From: an uncultured Collinsella sp.
GTDB lineage: Bacteria; Actinomycetota; Coriobacteriia; Coriobacteriales; Coriobacteriaceae
Length of the DNA: 28,831 nucleotides
Reading direction: 5' to 3'
Assembly: GCA_958348565.1 (NCBI GenBank)
Contig: CATVZP010000018.1
Coordinates: 1-28,831 of the forward strand
The notes under the pieces were generated by a model. The model worked only from the letters and a program-made list of their open reading frames with translations, did not search any database and was not told the DNA's origin. The position numbers were made by a program, and so were the translations under genes. This document shows, piece by piece, positions 14,305-21,532 of the stretch (the stretch's first letter is position 1; each line of letters begins with the position of its first letter).

Positions 14305-15384
14305 CTATTCGTCGCCGAAGCTGATGCCCAACGCCTTGGCCTCGCGCACCAGATCACTCTGGGGGTCGACAAACTTGAGCTTGCCGGCGACATCCTCGAG
14401 CGGCATGTGGCACATTTTGCCGTCGCGCAGGGCAATCATGTAGCCAAACTCGCCACGCAGGCAGCCAAGCGCGGCCTCGACGCCGCACTGGGTCGCAAAG
14501 ATGCGGTCCTGAGCGTCGGGCTGGCCACCGCGCTGCGTGTGACCGGGGATGGCGACGCGGGTCTCGCGACCGGTCTTGGCTTCGATCTCCTTGGCGATGT
14601 CGTACACGATTGACGGGCTCGTGCGCTCGGCGAGCTTCTTCTTGTACTCCTTCTTGGACAGTGCCGCGTCCTCTTTGGAGATGGCGCCCTCGGCGACGGC
14701 CACGATGGTAAAGCGGCTGCCGGTCTCCATGCGATGCTCAATGGTCTTGATGACGTTATCCATGTCGTAGGGAATCTCGGGAATCAAGATGACATCTGCG
14801 CCGCCCGCGACGCCGGCATACAGCGGGATCCAGCCAACCTTGTGGCCCATGATCTCGATAACGAACACGCGCCCGTGACTCGACGCGGTGGTGTGGATGT
14901 CGTCGATGCACTTGGTAGCGACGTCGATGGCGCTCGTAAAGCCAAACGTCAACTCGGTGCCCCAGGTGTCGTTATCGATGGTTTTGGGTAGGGCGATAAC
15001 GTTGAGGCCCTCTTCGCGCAGGCGGTTGGCGGTCTTGGTGGATCCGTTGCCGCCCAGCATAAACAGGCAGTCGAGCTGCAGCTTGTGATAGGTGTGGACC
15101 ATCGCGGGCACCTTCTCGACGCCATCGGCTTCGGGAATGTCCAAGCGCTTGAACGGCGTGCGGCTCGTGCCCAGGATGGTGCCGCCGCGGGTGAGGATGC
15201 CGCTAAAATCGGCGGGCGTCATGACACGGAATCTGCTGTAGATAAGGCCCTGGTAGCCATCCTCAAAACCATAGATCTCGATAGGTTCTTCGCTATTGGT
15301 CATAAGCGTTTTGACGATGCCGCGCATGGTGGCGTTGAGTGCCTGGCAGTCGCCGCCACTGGTAAGAAGACCGATCCTAAGCAT
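14305..15384 (-). CDS. pfkA: 6-phosphofructokinase
   Basis: Phosphorylates fructose 6-phosphate to fructose 1,6-bisphosphate, the committing step of glycolysis. 359 aa. Seen: N-terminal LLTSGGDCQALNATMRG (residues 6-22), GYQGLI, RGGTILGTSR, GGNGSTKTA (111-119), PKTIDND (133-139, catalytic Asp at D137), the MGHKVGWIPLYAGVAGGAD substrate region, and GHTQRGGQPDAQDR. K134 in PKTIDND is usual in the PPi-dependent and the group III ATP-dependent clades. G114 (not Asp) after GGN favours ATP over PPi. N113 replaces the common Asp or Glu of GGDG/GGEG. GGAAGGA lies 6 nt before the ATG. Phosphoryl donor is thus ATP by inference, with some doubt. Confidence 0.9.
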   Translation of the reverse strand: MLRIGLLTSGGDCQALNATMRGIVKTLMTNSEEPIEIYGFEDGYQGLIYSRFRVMTPADFSGILTRGGTILGTSRTPFKRLDIPEADGVEKVPAMVHTYHKLQLDCLFMLGGNGSTKTANRLREEGLNVIALPKTIDNDTWGTELTFGFTSAIDVATKCIDDIHTTASSHGRVFVIEIMGHKVGWIPLYAGVAGGADVILIPEIPYDMDNVIKTIEHRMETGSRFTIVAVAEGAISKEDAALSKKEYKKKLAERTSPSIVYDIAKEIEAKTGRETRVAIPGHTQRGGQPDAQDRIFATQCGVEAALGCLRGEFGYMIALRDGKMCHMPLEDVAGKLKFVDPQSDLVREAKALGISFGDE

Positions 15385-15422
15385 GATGAATCCTTCCGGG
15401 CAAGTTATAACATGCGCATAAG

Positions 15423-15455
15423 TTTACCCCCGCACACTGTTGATACGGGGGTAAA
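15423..15455 (-). terminator. Hairpin between the Ntn hydrolase gene and pfkA
   Basis: Perfect 10-bp stem TTTACCCCCG (15423-15432) with CGGGGGTAAA (15446-15455) and a 13-nt loop. It lies 70 nt downstream of the minus-strand Ntn hydrolase stop and upstream of pfkA, so it probably separates the two genes. The T run that follows on the minus strand is weak. Confidence 0.55.
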
Positions 15456-15524
15456 ACGTGTTAGCTCAAGCGTATGGAAATGTAAACAACGTCAGGCGAG
15501 CGTAAGGCCGACGGGTCTGGCTCC

Positions 15525-16610
15525 TTACAGTGCGAAGGCGTCGACGTCGCCCCAGTGGCGGCGCAGCGTAATAGCGGCGGCGGGTTCGGTATTGTCAAAG
15601 ACGACCGACCATTGCGTATTGCTGGTGATGTCTTCCGGATTGGGTTCTTGCGCTGCGGCGCGCAGGGCTTCCCAGACAATCGTTTCGTCCTGGGCACCGA
15701 CATGGGCGTCAAGGACATCGGCGATCGCGACGGCGCGCTCTTTGCCATGGCCCAGCTCGCCATTCTTTTGGTTGGGCAGCACTTCGTCGCCATAGCAGGC
15801 GTAGAAGTTCGTAACCTGGCGTACGGGAGTCGCTTTGAAAGCGCGGTCCGGATCGCGCGGATCCCACTCTACTACGTGCGCGTCACCGGCGGCGTCGTTG
15901 ATAAAGAAGTGGTAATCGCGTCCTGCCATGGCGTGCATGTCGTAGGCGGAAAGCAGGTCGACAGCTTCTTGCGTGGTGGCGGCACGGTCGAGCACCAGAC
16001 GGATGGCGAGCGAGGTGTTGATGACGGGCCGTTGCGTGTCCTGGTCACAGGGCTTGGAATCCAGGGTGAGTACGGCAATGGACACGCCGCATTCGTTAAC
16101 ACCGTCGAGCTGGGCAAACGGGCCCATGAGTGCCGCGGCGCGTCCGGCGACGGAGTCAAGTGGAGTGTTATCGCCCAGGTTGTTAAGGGCGGCAAGCCCG
16201 ATGGAAGCATAGCCGCCGCGTGGGTGATTGCGCACCAGCAGCACCGAGGTGTCGTCCTTAAAGTCGTAATTGCGACCGGTGCGCACGCGGCCTTCGGCAT
16301 CTACGGCGACAAAAGCGCTGCAGGCAAACTGGGGCGCCTGGACATGTGCCGGCACATCGGGCAACACCTGCGCCACCACGGCATCGATGTAGGCCTGGTC
16401 GTCGCGCACGCCAGCGGCGATGATGCGATCGAGATCGTAGTCGTAGGCGATGTCGATTGCGTACAGGTCATAGCCATCCGCGTAGCCGGTCAAGCGTTTG
16501 AGCGACGCGGCGGACTTGATTTGCTTGTGATAAACGATACCGGTGGCAGCGGCAAGGCCGACGGCGACTCCCGCGACACCGCAGGTGATGGCAATGTTAC
16601 GTGGCTTCAT
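15525..16610 (-). CDS. Membrane-anchored Ntn-type linear amide C-N hydrolase
   Basis: 361 aa. Seen: a hydrophobic N-terminal segment (about residues 5-26, IAITCGVAGVAVGLAAATGI) fitting a signal peptide or anchor, then about 65 residues. A core resembling the choloylglycine hydrolase/C45 acyltransferase superfamily follows: FACSAFVAVDAEGRVRTGRN with C97 as probable nucleophile, NYDFKDD, LDGVNECGVSIAVLTLD, AGRDYHFFINDAAGDAHVVEW, and C-terminal NTQWSVVFDNTEPAAAITLR. Family members cleave linear amides such as conjugated bile salts, penicillin V, N-acylethanolamines or N-acyl-homoserine lactones; which is cleaved here cannot be said. The segment before C97 would have to be removed for the Cys to serve as an N-terminal nucleophile. 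GAGGAG precedes the ATG. It is divergent from the M18 aminopeptidase. Confidence 0.8.
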   Translation of the reverse strand: MKPRNIAITCGVAGVAVGLAAATGIVYHKQIKSAASLKRLTGYADGYDLYAIDIAYDYDLDRIIAAGVRDDQAYIDAVVAQVLPDVPAHVQAPQFACSAFVAVDAEGRVRTGRNYDFKDDTSVLLVRNHPRGGYASIGLAALNNLGDNTPLDSVAGRAAALMGPFAQLDGVNECGVSIAVLTLDSKPCDQDTQRPVINTSLAIRLVLDRAATTQEAVDLLSAYDMHAMAGRDYHFFINDAAGDAHVVEWDPRDPDRAFKATPVRQVTNFYACYGDEVLPNQKNGELGHGKERAVAIADVLDAHVGAQDETIVWEALRAAAQEPNPEDITSNTQWSVVFDNTEPAAAITLRRHWGDVDAFAL

Positions 16611-16771
16611 GACGGCTCCTCTCGTCCTGTTAGCGCAATTGTCGCAAAAGGAGCGCGGGCATGATGGCTCAACTTGGTGAGTGGCGCGGAATTAAGCACG
16701 GAATGAAGAGTGCGGCGCTGGCGTGGCGGGGTATGCTGGAGGGGACCATCAACCCAGCGAAAGGGGAGAGC

Positions 16772-18157
16772 ATGACGGATCAGGAAACGCCCGAGCGCGC
16801 GCATGTGACGGCCGATGATATCGAGGCCGCCAACGACCTTATCGACTTTATCGAGGCATGCCCCAGCATGTTCCATACGGCGGCGACCATTATGGCCGAG
16901 CTCGACGAGGCGGGCTTTACCTACCTGCCCGAGAATGCGGCGTGGGACATCGAACCGGGTGGGCGTTATTACACGCAGCGCAACACCTCGAGCGTTGTTG
17001 CCTTTAAGGTGGGCGAGGACCTGGCCGCGACGTGGGGCGAGGACGGCGTCGCCGGTGACTATCATTTTCAGCTCACGGCTTCGCACAGCGATTCGCCGAC
17101 GTTTAAGGTCAAGGCCGTGCCCGAGCTCGATGGCGCAGGCGAGACGCTGCGCCTGAACACCGAGGCCTACGGCGGCATGATCGACTACACCTGGTTCGAT
17201 CGCCCGCTGGCGCTCGCGGGTCGCGTGTTGGTACGCGAGGGCGACCGTATCGAGAGCCGCCTGCTTGCCACCGAACGCGAGGTCGCTATTATCCCGAGCC
17301 TTGCTATCCACATGAACCGCGGCGTTAACGAGGGCTTTGCTCCCAACCGAGCCGTCGACTTGTGCCCACTCATCAGCACCGGCGAACTCAAGCAGGGAGA
17401 TTTTGACGCCCTGATCGCCGACGAGCTGGATGTTGAGCCCGAGCAAATTCTGGGCCGCGATCTGTTCCTGGTCAACCGCCAGGATGCGCGCATTTGGGGC
17501 TGGGCTGACGAGTTCATCTCGACGCCCAAGCTCGACGACCTGGCCTGCGCCTACACCTCGCTGCAGGCATTTTTGGGTGCTGAGAACGCGCATGACGTCT
17601 CGGTCTTCTGCTGCTTTGATAACGAGGAGGTTGGCTCCGAGACCAAGCAGGGCGCCATGTCGACGTTCTTGGCCGACGCGCTGCGCCGCATCAACGGATC
17701 GCTGGGCTTTGACGACGAGTCGTACCATCGCGCACTTGCCGCCTCGATGCTCGTGAGCTGCGACAATGCACATGCTGTGCACCCCAACCACGCCGAGAAG
17801 TGCGACGCTCGCAATCAGGTTGTGCTCAACGGCGGCATCGTCATCAAGGAAGCCGCCAATCAGCACTACTGCACCGATGCCTTTAGCCGCGCAGTGTTCC
17901 AGGCCATCTGCGATGACGCTGACGTGCCCACGCAGGCCTTCGCCAACAAGAGCGATATGGCCGGCGGCTCCACGCTCGGCAATCTGTCCAATATACAGGC
18001 GAGCATGCATGCTGTGGACGTGGGCCTGCCGCAGCTTGCCATGCACTCGAGCTACGAGACCGGCGGCGTGCGCGACGTTATGTACGCTATCCGCGCCCTC
18101 ACGGCCTTCTACGAGCGAAACCTAACCATCAACGGCGCCGAAAGCGTGGAGCTCTAA
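16772..18157 (+). CDS. M18-family aminopeptidase (aspartyl aminopeptidase-like)
   Basis: 461-aa zinc metallopeptidase removing N-terminal residues from peptides in the cytoplasm. Seen in order: LTASHSDSPTFKVK with metal ligand H105, LDDLACAYTSL (bridging Asp), CFDNEEVGSETKQGAMS with the catalytic Glu pair, SMLVSCDNAHAVHPNH (Asp ligand) and MHSSYETGGVRD (terminal His ligand). All M18 metal and catalytic positions appear intact, and the length is typical. The ATG at 16772 is preferred, with AAAGGGGAGAG directly upstream; starting at 16661 would add 37 residues without family character. It has its own promoter region, shared divergently with the Ntn hydrolase gene. A 39-bp repeat follows the stop by two bases and a terminator lies at 18245. 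Confidence 0.92.
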   Translation: MTDQETPERAHVTADDIEAANDLIDFIEACPSMFHTAATIMAELDEAGFTYLPENAAWDIEPGGRYYTQRNTSSVVAFKVGEDLAATWGEDGVAGDYHFQLTASHSDSPTFKVKAVPELDGAGETLRLNTEAYGGMIDYTWFDRPLALAGRVLVREGDRIESRLLATEREVAIIPSLAIHMNRGVNEGFAPNRAVDLCPLISTGELKQGDFDALIADELDVEPEQILGRDLFLVNRQDARIWGWADEFISTPKLDDLACAYTSLQAFLGAENAHDVSVFCCFDNEEVGSETKQGAMSTFLADALRRINGSLGFDDESYHRALAASMLVSCDNAHAVHPNHAEKCDARNQVVLNGGIVIKEAANQHYCTDAFSRAVFQAICDDADVPTQAFANKSDMAGGSTLGNLSNIQASMHAVDVGLPQLAMHSSYETGGVRDVMYAIRALTAFYERNLTINGAESVEL

Positions 18158-18159
18158 AA

Positions 18160-18198
18160 CCTACCAAAAAGGGACAGGTTCATTTTGGCAGGTTTCAT
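18160..18198 (+). repeat. 39-bp palindromic repeat, copy R3
   Basis: CCTACCAAAA...TTTTGGCAGG copy starting two bases after the aminopeptidase stop codon, in the same orientation to the upstream gene as R2. Confidence 0.8.
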
Positions 18199-18244
18199 CT
18201 GGGCGAATGCAAAGGGTGAAACCGAACTAGATCTGTGATACGTG

Positions 18245-18278
18245 GCCGCCGAGGTGCAGTGTGCCTCGGCGGCTTTTT
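18245..18278 (+). terminator. Intrinsic terminator upstream of the toxin-antitoxin operon
   Basis: Perfect 10-bp stem GCCGCCGAGG (18245-18254) with CCTCGGCGGC (18264-18273), a 9-nt loop and TTTTT at 18274-18278. Ends the aminopeptidase transcript and insulates the toxin-antitoxin promoter. Confidence 0.9.
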
Positions 18279-18319
18279 GTGTACAGAGCACGGCTAATGC
18301 TTATAAATGCTATACATGC

Positions 18320-18348
18320 TTTACGTATCTACCATAGAGTTTTATGAT
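18320..18348 (+). promoter_or_regulatory. Sigma70-type promoter of the antitoxin/toxin operon
   Basis: TTTACG (18320-18325), a 17-bp spacer, then TATGAT (18343-18348). Transcription would begin near 18355, just before the AAGGAGG at 18363-18369 and the ATG at 18374. The region is AT-rich compared with its surroundings and contains small palindromes such as CATA-GAGTTT-TATG across the -10, possibly for autorepression. Confidence 0.6.
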
Positions 18349-18373
18349 AGTTTTGAAGTATTAAGGAGGGGTC

Positions 18374-18754
18374 ATGACCACAACAGCCGCTCAGATCAAC
18401 GTGCGTCTCGATGCCGATCTTAAAAGGAGTGGGGACGCCGCTCTCTCCAGGGCCGGTATGACGCCGAGCCAAGCGGTGCGAGCGCTCTGGCAACTTGCAG
18501 CGTCGCTGGCCGATCGCCCCGGTGCGCTCGAGGATATCCTGCTGCCCAGTCGTGCCCGGGCGGAACAGCGCGAGCGCGAAAAGGCCGCCAAACGTAAGCT
18601 CGAGCTCATGGATCAGGGGTCGAAGCTGTTCGCTGCCGCTTGCCGTGAGTCGGGAATCGATATGGTCAAGGCTCAGCCATCGGACGACGAAGAGCTCAAA
18701 CGGAATGCCTATGCGGATCGCTATGGCGAGGAGATGAGCTGGCTCTATGAGTGA
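18374..18754 (+). CDS. RelB/DinJ-like ribbon-helix-helix antitoxin
   Basis: 126 aa. Seen: N-terminal AAQINVRLDADLKRSGDAAL and GMTPSQAVRALWQLAA (residues 5-44), the beta strand and two helices of RelB/DinJ antitoxins that dimerise and bind DNA. A highly charged middle follows (ARAEQREREKAAKRKLEL, about 61-78), then an acidic tail expected to wrap the toxin. Its last 8 bases overlap the toxin start, the usual coupling. A strong AAGGAGG precedes the ATG. Most RelB/DinJ proteins pair with RelE/YafQ toxins, but the neighbour here is a PIN ribonuclease. Likely neutralises that toxin and represses its own promoter. Confidence 0.82.
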   Translation: MTTTAAQINVRLDADLKRSGDAALSRAGMTPSQAVRALWQLAASLADRPGALEDILLPSRARAEQREREKAAKRKLELMDQGSKLFAAACRESGIDMVKAQPSDDEELKRNAYADRYGEEMSWLYE

Positions 18755-19238
18755 GACTCCAAAGCGCATCTTGGTTGACACCAACGTGTGGCTCGATTAC
18801 TTCATTCCCTCACGACGTGGTCGTTCGGTGGCGATTGAGTTTTTACGCGATGCATGCACGGCACAGGTGGATTTGCTGTATGCGGCGACATCGTCCAAAG
18901 ACCTGTTCTATTTGATTTCAAGCGAACATAAGGCATGGTATCGGCGAGAGCACGGTTCGCTTTCCCAGTATGCCGCAACGGCAGCGACTTCGCTTGCATG
19001 GGATTGTCTTAGCGTGCTTTCGCAGCTTGCCACGCCAGTGCCCTGTGACCTGAGCGATATATGGATGGCGAGCAGGCAGCGTGAGCTCCATAGCGATTAC
19101 GAAGACGATTTAATCATCGCTGCGGCAATGCGCGCAAAGGCAGATCTCCTGGTCACCAACGATGTCAAGCTCTGTTCGCATGCGCCCGTCGCAGCAATGA
19201 GTGTAGAAGACGCAAAAAATTACTTAGCAACGCTCTAG
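18747..19238 (+). CDS. PIN-domain (VapC-like) toxin
   Basis: 163 aa, a probable Mg-dependent ribonuclease toxin. Seen: ILVDTNVWLDYF with the first acidic residue D11, E31 in VAIEFLRD, the DYEDDLIIAAA segment (D120/D121), and ADLLVTND with D139. All four PIN acidic positions are thus present and it looks active. It is somewhat longer than minimal VapC toxins (about 130-140 aa). Overlaps the RelB-like antitoxin gene by 8 bases. Family knowledge predicts cleavage of tRNA, rRNA or mRNA; the actual target is unknown. This may be a plasmid/chromosome stabilisation or phage-defence module. Confidence 0.85.
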   Translation: MSETPKRILVDTNVWLDYFIPSRRGRSVAIEFLRDACTAQVDLLYAATSSKDLFYLISSEHKAWYRREHGSLSQYAATAATSLAWDCLSVLSQLATPVPCDLSDIWMASRQRELHSDYEDDLIIAAAMRAKADLLVTNDVKLCSHAPVAAMSVEDAKNYLATL

Positions 19239-19311
19239 CAATTTGAAGACCCCGCAGGTTGAGCAAAAGTCAGCGAGAGCCTGCCGTTTGAGCCAAGGTG
19301 CCGTGAAATGA

Positions 19312-19340
19312 AAAGGCGCTGACCTTCTGGTCGCGCCTTT
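19312..19340 (-). terminator. Bidirectional terminator between PIN toxin and dehydrogenase genes
   Basis: Stem AAAGGCGC-GACC with GGTC-GCGCCTTT (19312-19340), a TTCT loop and one bulged T. On the minus strand a CCTTTTCATTT tail follows, suiting the dehydrogenase transcript; on the plus strand the tail is weaker. Confidence 0.7.
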
Positions 19341-19419
19341 GAAATTGAACGGCAGATTGGCCAAACGGCGGGCTCGCAGCGTCGACCGGTCCGCCGTTCG
19401 TTAGAACGGCGGAACAAGA

Positions 19420-20355
19420 TTAGTGCTCGATCCAACAACGTAAAGTTTCGCCGGCCTGCAGGTGATGCAGATTCTCCGCGGCGATGTCGACTACGTTGTT
19501 GAGCGTGGCGGCCAGGTGAAACCAGCCGGAGACGTGCGGTGTGATGAGCATGTTGGGCACATCCCACAGGGGGCTTGTCGCAGGCAGCGGCTCGGGGTCG
19601 GTGACGTCGACCGCGGCGCCGGCGAGGCGTCCCGACTCCAGAGCGGCAACCAAATCGTCGGCAACCACAAGATCGCCGCGGCCGCCGTTGGCAAAGAAGG
19701 CGCCCGGCTTCATCGCGGCGAAGAACTCGGCGTTCGCCAGGCCGCGGGTCTCGGGTGTGCTTGGCATAAAGGATGCGACGATGTCGGCCTCCGCCAAGCG
19801 CTCAGATAGGGCGTCCATGCCGTCCATGTCCTCAAACACAATGGGGTAGACGAGCGGATGGCGCTTGATGCCGCGGACGTGCGCACCCATGCTGCGGCAG
19901 AGCGTGGCAAAGTGGCCGCCAATGTCGCCCGCGCCCAGCACCAGCACGTTGGCATTTTTGAGCGAGGTAACCGGCCCCAAATCCTCCCAGCGATGCTCGC
20001 GCTGCAAGTCGTGATAGCCGGGCAGGCGCTTCATCATGGAAAGGACCATGGCAAACATGTGCTCGCTCACGGCCTGGCCGTAGGCGCCGATCGAGCAAGA
20101 CAGCTTGGCTTCAGCCGGCACGGTGCCGGCGGCCAAGTAATCGTCATAGCCGGCGGTCTGCAATTGCAACAGCTGGAGATGCTCGCATGCGGTAAGCAAG
20201 GCAGGGTCTATGTTGCCCAAGATTACATCGGCGTTGGCGACCTGCTCACGCGTGATGGCGTCGGAGCTCGTGTAGATAAAGTCCTCGCCCGGAGCGCTCG
20301 ACTCGAGGATCGCGCGGTGACGATCGTTGACGGGCAGCAAAACCAGGATGTTCAC
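19420..20355 (-). CDS. D-2-hydroxyacid dehydrogenase family protein
   Basis: 311-aa NAD(P)-dependent oxidoreductase interconverting a 2-oxoacid and a D-2-hydroxyacid; exact substrate unknown. Seen: N-terminal ILVLLPVNDRHR, the substrate-binding domain with LQLLQLQTAGYDDY, the nucleotide-binding LVLGAGDIGGHFATLCRSMG, catalytic arginine in ANGGRGDLV, the glutamate region DVTDPEPLP, and catalytic histidine in MLITPHVSGW. A GTG at 20355 is the likely start: AGAGGA lies upstream and the protein then begins at the family's first beta strand. The longer reading from 20469 would translate the 39-bp repeat and the terminator of map. It is downstream of map on the same strand but separated by that terminator. 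Confidence 0.88.
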   Translation of the reverse strand: MNILVLLPVNDRHRAILESSAPGEDFIYTSSDAITREQVANADVILGNIDPALLTACEHLQLLQLQTAGYDDYLAAGTVPAEAKLSCSIGAYGQAVSEHMFAMVLSMMKRLPGYHDLQREHRWEDLGPVTSLKNANVLVLGAGDIGGHFATLCRSMGAHVRGIKRHPLVYPIVFEDMDGMDALSERLAEADIVASFMPSTPETRGLANAEFFAAMKPGAFFANGGRGDLVVADDLVAALESGRLAGAAVDVTDPEPLPATSPLWDVPNMLITPHVSGWFHLAATLNNVVDIAAENLHHLQAGETLRCWIEH

Positions 20356-20375
20356 AAGCAATCCTCTCCGCTCAG

Positions 20376-20414
20376 CCTGCCAAAAAGGGACAGGTTTATT
20401 TTGGCAGGTTTTAT
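20376..20414. repeat. 39-bp palindromic repeat, copy R4
   Basis: The most symmetric copy: CCTGCCAAAA and TTTTGGCAGG arms match perfectly. Lies between map and the hydroxyacid dehydrogenase gene, about 20 bp before the GTG start of the latter. Confidence 0.8.
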
Positions 20415-20432
20415 CAGGCAAAACGTTTAAAT

Positions 20433-20475
20433 AAAACGCCGGATGCAAGACGAGCGTGCCCGTCAGCATCCGGCG
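20433..20475 (-). terminator. Intrinsic terminator of map
   Basis: Perfect 10-bp stem CGCCGGATGC (20437-20446) with GCATCCGGCG (20466-20475). On the minus strand it is followed by TTTTATTT. It starts 10 nt after the map stop. Confidence 0.85.
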
Positions 20476-20484
20476 TCCGCACGG

Positions 20485-21372
20485 CTACCAGCTCAGCAGC
20501 TCGTAACCGTCCTCGGTCACCACGAGCTGTACCTCGCACTGAGCCGAATCGCTACCGTCCTTGGTGCGCACGCACCAGCCGTCGCCCTTGCTAATTTTAA
20601 TGTCGGGCGCTCCGGCGTTGACCATGGGCTCGATGGTAAAGACCATACCCGGAGCCATGATGGTGTCCACATCGGGTGCCTCGGTGGTAAAGCCCACAAA
20701 CGGGTCCTCGTGGAACTTCTTACCGATGCCGTGTCCGCCGTACTCGCGCACCACGCTAAAGCCGGCGTCCTCGACCGTCTTTTGCACGGCCTCGGCCATC
20801 ACGGACAGCGGTAGCCACGGCTTGACGGCAGCCAGGCCCGCTTCCACGCTGGCGCGGGTGACGTCGACCAGGCGCTGGCGCTCGGCAGAGACCTCGCCGA
20901 TGCAGAACATGCGGCTCGAGTCGCTAAAGTAGCCGTCCAGGATCGTGGAGCAGTCGACGTTGATGATGTCGCCCTCGTGCAGCACGTCCGTATCGCAGGG
21001 GATGCCGTGGCAGACCACATCGTTGATTGAGGTGCACACGCTCTTGGGGTAACCCTCGTAGTTGAGGTCGGCCGGCGTGCCACCGTGCTCGACGGTGTAG
21101 TCGTAAATCATCTGGTCGATCTGGTTGGTGGTCATGCCCGCGGCGATGTGCTCGCCTACGTAGTCGAGCACGCCCACGTTGATGGCGGCCGAGCGCTTGA
21201 TGCCCTCGATATCGGCGGGCGTCTTGTAGAGCGTGCGGGGCAGAACCTCCCAGCCCTCTTCCCACAAGCGCTCGAGGCGCTCATCAAAGGTGCTATGGCA
21301 TTTCTTATATTTTTTGCCGCTGCCGCACCAGCAAGCGTCGTTGCGGCCGGGCACGGGTCCTTTGTCAAACAT
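20485..21372 (-). CDS. map: Type I methionine aminopeptidase with SEC-C motif
   Basis: 295 aa; removes the initiator methionine from nascent proteins. Seen: an N-terminal SEC-C zinc motif, CWCGSGKKYKKCH (C14, C16, C25, H26), a short linker, then the pita-bread catalytic domain. Metal and active-site motifs are HEGDIINVDCSTILDGYFSD, GGHGIGKKFHEDPFV, MVFTIEPMVNAG and CEVQLVVTEDGYELLSW. The SEC-C extension marks the subtype found in many Gram-positive bacteria and may help association with the ribosome. AAAGGAAG lies 6 nt before the ATG. It stands between a palindromic hairpin upstream and a terminator downstream, so it is probably monocistronic. Confidence 0.95.
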   Translation of the reverse strand: MFDKGPVPGRNDACWCGSGKKYKKCHSTFDERLERLWEEGWEVLPRTLYKTPADIEGIKRSAAINVGVLDYVGEHIAAGMTTNQIDQMIYDYTVEHGGTPADLNYEGYPKSVCTSINDVVCHGIPCDTDVLHEGDIINVDCSTILDGYFSDSSRMFCIGEVSAERQRLVDVTRASVEAGLAAVKPWLPLSVMAEAVQKTVEDAGFSVVREYGGHGIGKKFHEDPFVGFTTEAPDVDTIMAPGMVFTIEPMVNAGAPDIKISKGDGWCVRTKDGSDSAQCEVQLVVTEDGYELLSW

Positions 21373-21424
21373 GGCTAACTTCCTTTCATCCGCAGCTAGT
21401 ATAGCCCACCCACGCGTCTATAAA

Positions 21425-21491
21425 AGTTGCGGTGATATAGTTCCGATTTAAGCGGTTTAACAGCACAAATAGGAACTATATCACCGCAACT
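21425..21491. repeat. AGTTGCGGTGATATAG hairpin, copy F2
   Basis: Arms of 25 bp (21425-21449 and 21467-21491) with one mismatch. Same terminal 16 bases as copy F1 at 12808, but a different continuation (TTCC instead of GGACTG), with both arms changed together. It lies 41 bp beyond the radical SAM gene stop and 50 bp before the map start. Confidence 0.8.
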
Positions 21492-21532
21492 GATGGGGCG
21501 GGATGGCGGGCACTGGCTGCTGCGTGGTTTTG

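Noticed and set aside
15525..16610. A true bile salt hydrolase
   Set aside because: Classical enzymes expose Cys2 directly after the initiator Met; here the Cys is at 97 behind a membrane anchor, so only superfamily membership is claimed.
20356..20469. N-terminal extension of the hydroxyacid dehydrogenase
   Set aside because: Would translate the 39-bp repeat and the map terminator; the GTG at 20355 has a proper ribosome-binding site and starts at the conserved fold.
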